From IMG/VR virus record IMGVR_UViG_3300008120_000231, positions 1-28,788 of that record: 28,788 bases of DNA; one strand, 5' to 3'. Both the position numbers and the translations under genes were made by a program. This DNA comes from a virus. The notes beneath the pieces were generated by a model that was not told the origin of the DNA, did no database searches, and saw only the letters and a program-made list of their open reading frames with translations. Position 1 is the stretch's first letter; every line of letters begins with the position of its first letter. This document shows, in pieces, positions 24,411 through 28,788 of the stretch.

Positions 24411-25225
24411 TGGCTTTTAACATAAACGAGTTCAGCGCCAATATCGGCGGAACTGTACTTTCACAAGCGCATTTTTTAGTTAAGTTTGGAAAGCCAAACT
24501 GTTTACTCAAAACAAATGAAATGCAAGACCTAGAATTTCTTTGTAATTCTGCGCAACATCCACGTGTAACTGTCGCAACCGAAAGAATCCAACCTTTCGG
24601 ATATGGTCGAGGATATCTAAGTCCATATGCTGCTGTTTTGGAAGATTCCACAGTTTTTGATTTTTATGTTAGAGCCAAGGACGCACTACCAGCGAGAATG
24701 TTTCATTTCTGGGTGCAACAAATTGTAGGAACCCCTACTGAATCATTCGACGTTCCTAGCGCAGGAAAGGCATTAAAAACTGGTCAAGTCGCTTATAGAA
24801 GCGACTATGTTTCTACAATAGAAATTATTAGCTTTAACTCTGCTGGAACCGAGCTAATAAAAAGCACTCTATATGAAGCATATCCTACTTCAGTTTCTGA
24901 TATTCAGCATTCTTGGGTTTCTGAAGATATTCTGAGAATGCAAGTATCAGTTACATTCGCTGGGTTTAGAATGCAAACATTTAAAGCCAACGATGATACG
25001 TTTGAACAAATATCGGATCAAGAATATGGAAATCCAGATTACAGATCGCCAGCATATGCAGACGCTGTAAACAAGGCAAGAGAATCCACAGAAAAGAATA
25101 GATCTTTGGTGGATAAGCTATCAAGTAGCTCAAAGTTCGCTCAGAGCTTCTTAAATAAAAACTTACCAGAACAACTAAATACATTGACCTCTAAGACTTT
25201 TACTGATTTTGGCGGCATAATATAA
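24410..25225 (+). CDS. 54: Tail-tube-like protein, probably baseplate tube initiator gp54
   Basis: This 271-residue protein has the tube-protein pattern: an N-terminal MAFNINEFSAN, LEFLCNSAQHPRVTVATERI, a YGRGYLSPYAAVLEDSTVFD segment, ARMFHFWVQQIVG, and a final strand region LYEAYPTSVSDIQHSW followed by LRMQVSVTFAGFRMQTF. gp19, gp48 and gp54 share this fold. Because it is next to gp26 and near gp48, and is longer than a plain gp19 tube subunit, I favour gp54, which starts tube polymerisation on the baseplate. gp19 cannot be excluded. The C-terminal 70 residues (about 200-271) are polar and helical, unlike a simple tube subunit. Translation is coupled by a TAATG overlap. Confidence 0.55.
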   Translation: MAFNINEFSANIGGTVLSQAHFLVKFGKPNCLLKTNEMQDLEFLCNSAQHPRVTVATERIQPFGYGRGYLSPYAAVLEDSTVFDFYVRAKDALPARMFHFWVQQIVGTPTESFDVPSAGKALKTGQVAYRSDYVSTIEIISFNSAGTELIKSTLYEAYPTSVSDIQHSWVSEDILRMQVSVTFAGFRMQTFKANDDTFEQISDQEYGNPDYRSPAYADAVNKARESTEKNRSLVDKLSSSSKFAQSFLNKNLPEQLNTLTSKTFTDFGGII

Positions 25226-25228
25226 ATG
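25221..25228 (+). promoter_or_regulatory. Possible internal late promoter (TATAAATG) before gp26
   Basis: This matches seven of eight bases of the T4 late box, 22 bases before the gp26 ATG. A start about 6 bases downstream would leave a short leader with the GGAG site at 25240-25243. It overlaps the stop codon of the upstream gene. Confidence 0.3.
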
Positions 25229-25249
25229 AATGACTGAATGGAGAATACC

Positions 25250-25948
25250 ATGGGATTACCAAAGATTAAACAACCTGTTTTTACAATGACGCTTCCTTCT
25301 ACGAAGAAAGCTGTTAGATATCGCCCATTTACTGTGGCGGAAGAAAAACTGGTTCTAATTGCCAAAGAAGGCGATTTAAAAGATACAATTAATGTCTATA
25401 AACAAATTATTAACAACTGCTGTTTAGACCAGATTGATGTGGATAAGATGGCTTCATTTGATATTGAATATTTCTTTATCAATATCCGAGCGAAATCTGT
25501 ATCCAATATTATTGAAGCAACAATTAAAGACCACGATGATGGAGCCACATATCCAATCACAATCGATTTAGACAAAATTAAAGTTACAGAAAGCAAGCAT
25601 TCCAATAATATCAAGTTGACAGACAGCATCGGAGTTGTGCTTAGATATCCTACATTTGAAGCACTAACTACCATAGAAACTACTAGCGTCGGTCAAGAAA
25701 ATAAAGTGATGAGTTTGATGGCTTCTTGTATAGAGCAGATTTACGAAGGCTCAGAAGTATACGAAGTTTCAAACTATACCAGAAGCGAATTAGAAGAATT
25801 TGTATCTTCGCTAGGTATGAAAGAACTTGGTCTTATTAAAGATTTTATCGAAGATATGCCGAAGGTATATGTTGATGTTACTTACAAGACCTCAGCAGGA
25901 AAAGAAAAGAGTATTAAATTAGAGGGGTTACAAAGTTTTTTCGTCTAA
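25250..25948 (+). CDS. 26: Baseplate hub assembly protein gp26
   Basis: This 232-residue protein is read from MGLPKIKQPVF at 25250, which has GGAG 6 bases upstream; an ATG at 25238 would add four residues and lacks such a site. The T4 baseplate family pattern is clear: LPSTKKAVRYRPFTVAEEKL followed by IAKEGDLKD, INNCCLDQIDVDKMASFDIE, YFFINIRAKSVSN, IKLEGLQSFFV. gp26 helps build the hub together with gp51, gp28 and gp29. Before the stop at 25946-25948 lies a T TTT TTC slippery heptamer with a hairpin beyond it, suggesting a second, longer product by -1 frameshifting into the following 58-residue ORF. It is directly upstream of that ORF and the tape measure gene. Confidence 0.85.
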   Translation: MGLPKIKQPVFTMTLPSTKKAVRYRPFTVAEEKLVLIAKEGDLKDTINVYKQIINNCCLDQIDVDKMASFDIEYFFINIRAKSVSNIIEATIKDHDDGATYPITIDLDKIKVTESKHSNNIKLTDSIGVVLRYPTFEALTTIETTSVGQENKVMSLMASCIEQIYEGSEVYEVSNYTRSELEEFVSSLGMKELGLIKDFIEDMPKVYVDVTYKTSAGKEKSIKLEGLQSFFV

Positions 25949-25971
25949 TGGTAGGTTACAGCGATCTACCA
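25936..25971 (+). other. Probable programmed -1 ribosomal frameshift site at the end of gp26
   Basis: Three parts are seen. The slippery heptamer T TTT TTC (25936-25942) is in the gp26 frame with zero-frame codons TTT TTC. A spacer of 6 bases (25943-25948) contains the gp26 stop. A hairpin follows, with TGGTAG (25949-25954) pairing with CTACCA (25966-25971), extended by a G-T and a T-A pair inside. An SD-like AGAGGGG at 25921-25927 ends 8 bases before the heptamer, as in dnaX-type sites. A -1 slip leads into the 58-residue ORF without a stop. The predicted product reads QSFF, then RLMVGYSDLP, about 291 residues in total. Confidence 0.7.
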
Positions 25972-26124
25972 CAGTACTATCAATTAAACTTCTCATTGAT
26001 GCAACATCATAATTATGCTATGGCTGATATAGAAAATTGGCTTCCATTTGAGCGTGATATCTATGTTAATATGCTACTCAAATATTTAGAAAAAGAAAAA
26101 GAACGACTAGCTAGGAACAAGTAA
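25948..26124 (+). CDS. 58-residue ORF: frameshift extension of gp26 and/or separate small hub-assembly protein (gp51-like)
   Basis: The ORF begins at an ATG overlapping the gp26 stop (TAATG) and ends at TAA overlapping the tape measure ATG. The product is MVGYSDLPQYYQL..., with ADIENWLPFERDIYVNMLLK and a charged helix LEKEKERLARNK. The ENW.PFER..Y...L motif is typical of short proteins encoded just before tape measure genes in T4-like phages, where some are labelled gp51; that label is from memory and position. No good ribosome binding site is near its ATG: AGAGGGG is about 20 bases away. The ORF lies in the -1 frame relative to gp26, open from 25918, so it could be made as a gp26 fusion. By analogy with lambda G-T, it would bind the tape measure. 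Confidence 0.75.
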   Translation: MVGYSDLPQYYQLNFSLMQHHNYAMADIENWLPFERDIYVNMLLKYLEKEKERLARNK

Positions 26125-28151
26125 TGGCAGATGATATAAAAACAAGTCTTGCTGATATAATGAAAACCATAAAAGATTGGAAAAAATCTTCTAAGGAAAA
26201 AGAAGGCGGCAAGAAGAAAGAAGACAAGAAGAAAGACGAAACAGTCGAGCTTCAGAAATCACAACTTTCTGAATTTAGCTTAATGAATGGCTCATTGTTG
26301 AAACTAGTCGATAACTCACAGCTTCAAATCATCGCCTTGGAGAATATCTCCGCAACTATCGCAGCAATAGCGACTGACATACTTCCTTCTAATTCGATGG
26401 ATCTGATAGACGTGTTTCGCGAAAAAGACAATCGCGACAAAATGGAAGCTGAAAAACTACAAGAGAAACAAGCAGCAGCCGCAGCTGAAGCTGGGTTAGA
26501 AACTCCAAAAGGCGAAGGCGAAGAAGATGAAGATGAAGAAAAAGAAAAAGGTGGATTCTTTAAGAATATATTCAAGTTTCTATCAGTATTGCTGATTCCT
26601 TTCATAGCTGGATTTGTTACTGGACTAAGAAAGAAGTTTGATGAAGTGACAGTGATAATTACTGGATTAATAGCTTGGATTACAACGAGTCCATTGAAAG
26701 CATTTAAGTTAATTTCCAAAATGTTCGGATTCCTGTACGAGATGACTCTAAAAGTATTTGAAGGCATCAAATCTATTGGAACAAAAATAAGAGATGGTAT
26801 ATTGCGAGGTCCTAAGTTAGTGAAGTCACTATTCACTGACCTTAGCTTAATGTTCTTGAAAATAAAAGACGCCATCACCGAAAGCAAAGCGTTCAAACTA
26901 GTCGAATCTATATTCTCGAAAATAAAGAAATTCTTTACAATGGTGGGCGAAGCTCTAAAACCAGTATTAAAATACTTCGACGAAGGAAGAGCAATATTTG
27001 GCAAACTGTTTCAGTTTATGTCAAAACTCGGTGGACTGTTTAAGTTTATTGCGCCAATCCTAGGAAAACTCGCGCTCCCAATAACCATTTTATATTCTTT
27101 ATACGAAGGTGTAATGGGAGCAATAGAAGGATTTAAGGAAGACGGTATAGTGGGCGCAATTAAAGGTGCCCTCGTTGGAATTATAGATGGTCTGGTTGGT
27201 TGGCTAGTTGGAATAGGTCAGTGGATTGTTTCTAATCTATTAGAGCTGTTTGGGTTTGACGAACTGGCGAAAATAGTAGAAGATTTTAACTTCAAGGATT
27301 TCCTAAATCAATTCATAGAATTCTTTTCACCAATAGCTATGCTCGCAAGTTTGTTCGACGAGAAGAGCATGATTAGAAAACAACTATCGAAGGCATTAGA
27401 CGTGATCGCCAAGTTTAATATCGGCGATATGATTGATGAACTGTTCGGCTCTATTACTGGATGGTTGAAAAATATCGCAGAGAAACTATCAGATTTGATT
27501 CCAGACATATTCAAGTCTGATGATGGCAAACCGAAGAGTGGTGGAACAAAAGATGGCGGAAAACAGAACAAGCCAACCCCATCTGCATCTAAAACCGCAG
27601 AAGAAGCAGAAAATAAAGTAGCAAATCTAGCAACTGCGCTATATGATGCCGCTTCTATTAGTGGCAATAAACAAATGAAAGAAGTTGCAGACGATATCTC
27701 TGGCGAAGGAATCGCATTGATGGACAGTTGGCCAGACGCGTTCGAGAAAGCTGGCAAATTTGGATTTACTGCTCAAGAAATAGAAGAGATGGCGAAGACT
27801 GGAACCAAACCATCGAAGAAACAAGCGCAACCGAAACCAAAAAAAGAAGCACCAGCAGCTCCACCATCGCAAACAAACGCTGGCGGTCCTGTTCCACAAC
27901 CAACAGCCATGGCGCCAGCCACACCTGCCGCTGGCAGTCCTGCGCTAGAACCAGCAGCTGCGCCACAAAAGGCAGCTGCTCTACAAATCGCTACTGACGC
28001 TGTAGTAGACGCGAAGAGCCAAAGCACAGTCGGACAGCAACCAGTTGTTCAAAATAACGTAAGTGCTCCGACAGTTAATAATAGTCAGAATAGCTATCAA
28101 GGATCTCTCGGTCCCGCAATTCAAGGCGATGCACTAGCAGCAATGGCATAA
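26124..28151 (+). CDS. 29: Tape measure protein (gp29-like hub subunit and tail-length determinant)
   Basis: This 675-residue protein begins with a highly charged segment (KKSSKEKEGGKKKEDKKKDE, residues about 20-42), then a helix, then an acidic run (EGEEDEDEEKEK, about 132-143). Hydrophobic helices follow at about 144-167 (FFKNIFKFLSVLLIPFIAGF), 314-337 and 342-372 (VGAIKGALVGIIDGLVGWLV), with long amphipathic helices between. The last 150 residues are Ala, Pro and Gln-rich and end VVQNNVSAPTVNNSQNSYQG. Such a helical protein with internal hydrophobic segments, right after gp26, fits a tape measure/gp29 (T4 gp29 is 590 residues). It fixes tail length and may leave the tail and insert in the inner membrane at infection. 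An AGGA site sits 7 bases before the ATG. Confidence 0.8.
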   Translation: MADDIKTSLADIMKTIKDWKKSSKEKEGGKKKEDKKKDETVELQKSQLSEFSLMNGSLLKLVDNSQLQIIALENISATIAAIATDILPSNSMDLIDVFREKDNRDKMEAEKLQEKQAAAAAEAGLETPKGEGEEDEDEEKEKGGFFKNIFKFLSVLLIPFIAGFVTGLRKKFDEVTVIITGLIAWITTSPLKAFKLISKMFGFLYEMTLKVFEGIKSIGTKIRDGILRGPKLVKSLFTDLSLMFLKIKDAITESKAFKLVESIFSKIKKFFTMVGEALKPVLKYFDEGRAIFGKLFQFMSKLGGLFKFIAPILGKLALPITILYSLYEGVMGAIEGFKEDGIVGAIKGALVGIIDGLVGWLVGIGQWIVSNLLELFGFDELAKIVEDFNFKDFLNQFIEFFSPIAMLASLFDEKSMIRKQLSKALDVIAKFNIGDMIDELFGSITGWLKNIAEKLSDLIPDIFKSDDGKPKSGGTKDGGKQNKPTPSASKTAEEAENKVANLATALYDAASISGNKQMKEVADDISGEGIALMDSWPDAFEKAGKFGFTAQEIEEMAKTGTKPSKKQAQPKPKKEAPAAPPSQTNAGGPVPQPTAMAPATPAAGSPALEPAAAPQKAAALQIATDAVVDAKSQSTVGQQPVVQNNVSAPTVNNSQNSYQGSLGPAIQGDALAAMA

Positions 28152-28153
28152 AA

Positions 28154-28183
28154 AAAGGGAGCCGAAGCTCCCTTTCTTTTTTT
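28154..28183. terminator. Bidirectional intrinsic terminator between tape measure and gp32
   Basis: A perfect 9-bp stem, AAAGGGAGC (28154-28162) with GCTCCCTTT (28167-28175), has a CGAA loop on the plus strand, read on the minus strand as the very stable C(TTCG)G tetraloop. A run of T follows at 28177-28183, and A-runs on the other side give a T-tail for leftward transcripts. It lies in the 30-base gap between two convergent genes and can stop both. Confidence 0.9.
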
Positions 28184-28788
28184 AACCAGCTAATTTTCGG
28201 AAGAAATCCAAATCATCATCTTCATCAGAAGCTGGAGTATCTGCTACTGGAGCAGATGGCGCTTCAGCGACTTTCGTGCGAGGAACGTACTCGGCGACTT
28301 CTTCATCAGTATCAGCAGCAGTTGCGCTAACACCGCCAGATGCACCAAGAACCATATCCAAATGTTTCTTTAATTCATCGTACGACTTGAAGTTCGACGG
28401 ATCGACGATCTTCTTCAGGCTGTGCTCAGAAGCCCAGACTGATTCTAACTTAGCGTCGTCATCAAGAAGCGCAGTCTTAGGATCGAACTGCGATTGGTCG
28501 TAGTTGCGATAGCCAGCGACTTGGCGAATCTTTAGACGGAAGTTAGCACCTTCCCACAAGTCAAACGGATTGACTGCTTCGTCTCCTTCAAATTCAGGAT
28601 ACATCACAGCCTGAATCTTATCCCAGATCTTCTTGCCGAATTTGTACAAGAATACCTTGCCCTCGTTTTCAGGGTGGGCTGGATCTTTTACAACGTAGAC
28701 GTTTGCGATGTAGGACAGGCGACGCTTTTGCTTGCGAGCTTGTTGGCGATTAGGATGTTCGTCATCCTTAGTTGAATTCCAGAGTTGC
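28182..28788 (-). CDS. 32: Single-stranded DNA-binding protein gp32, C-terminal part (partial, off the right edge)
   Basis: The reading frame enters from the right edge; 201 residues are visible and the start is not. It shows the T4 gp32 pattern: RLSYIANVYVVKDPAHPENE, GKVFLYKFGKKIWDKIQAV, then NPFDLWEGANFRLKIRQVAG, YRNYDQSQFDP, and a later FKSYDELKKHLDMVLGA segment. The tail ends in Asp/Glu-rich sequence (ASDEDDDLDFFRKLAG), matching the acidic C-terminal tail that binds other replication proteins. gp32 coats single-stranded DNA during replication, recombination and repair. The N-terminal part with the zinc-binding residues lies beyond the window. The gene is convergent with the tape measure gene and ends in the shared terminator. 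Confidence 0.95.
   Translation of the reverse strand, partial: QLWNSTKDDEHPNRQQARKQKRRLSYIANVYVVKDPAHPENEGKVFLYKFGKKIWDKIQAVMYPEFEGDEAVNPFDLWEGANFRLKIRQVAGYRNYDQSQFDPKTALLDDDAKLESVWASEHSLKKIVDPSNFKSYDELKKHLDMVLGASGGVSATAADTDEEVAEYVPRTKVAEAPSAPVADTPASDEDDDLDFFRKLAG

Noticed and set aside
26324-27004. Leftward ORF of 226 codons opposite the tape measure
   Set aside because: Low-complexity Ser/Asn/Ile/Phe product mirroring the Lys/Glu-rich and hydrophobic codons of the tape measure; no start signal and no family resemblance.
1-28788. CRISPR arrays, tRNA genes, insertion sequences, integrase or attachment sites
   Set aside because: I looked for spaced palindromic repeats, cloverleaf-type sequences and transposase motifs and saw none; the window is nearly all structural genes.

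Overview
This window is the tail and baseplate region of a T4-like contractile-tailed phage (myovirus), AT-rich and almost completely coding. It contains recognisable gp32, gp29-like, gp26, gp4, gp48, gp53, gp27-like, gp5, gp25, gp6, gp7/gp8-like and DUF4815 structural genes. The fibre sequences (repeats of the NGVFVN-AYIATI-ANNA-LNGQLPAYYTNATNISTGTL type) and the DUF4815 protein resemble those of marine T4-like phages (cyanophage and pelagiphage relatives). The host cannot be read from this sequence.

Layout. A short divergent control region at about 23323-23365 splits the window. Leftward (minus strand) run gp48, gp53, gp27-like hub, a two-enzyme gp5 spike, an NlpC/P60-like protein with a PAAR-like start, gp25, gp6, gp7-like, an enlarged gp8-like protein, a 1863-residue DUF4815 protein with a polyproline hinge, a 569-residue structural protein, a 76-residue coiled-coil protein, and a repeat-rich tail fibre whose frame is interrupted near 1012 and which runs off the left edge. 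Rightward (plus strand) run gp4, a conserved unknown (possibly gp2), a tube-like gp54 candidate, gp26, a 58-residue ORF and the tape measure (gp29). A bidirectional terminator separates the tape measure from the convergent gp32 gene, which runs off the right edge.

How it works together. gp27, gp5, gp26, gp29, gp48 and the tube-like protein form or assemble the central hub, spike and start of the tail tube. gp25, gp6, gp7, gp8 and gp53 form the wedges. The DUF4815 protein, the 569-residue protein and the fibre form the periphery that contacts the host. Most genes are tightly spaced, with TAATG, ATGA or TAA/ATG junctions, as expected for co-transcribed late operons. A perfect T4-type late promoter box (TATAAATA) sits in the divergent region.

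The most interesting signal is at the end of gp26. A canonical slippery heptamer (T TTT TTC) lies in the gp26 frame, with an SD-like AGAGGGG upstream and a 6-8 bp hairpin starting 6 nt downstream. A -1 slip would enter exactly the frame of the 58-residue ORF and make a gp26 extension just before the tape measure gene, the same arrangement as lambda G/G-T and P2 E/E+E'. Other points of note are a gp5 with both a GH19 and an M15 peptidase domain, an NlpC/P60-like protein with Ser at the expected catalytic Cys, and a domain shared at near-nucleotide identity by two different tail proteins.
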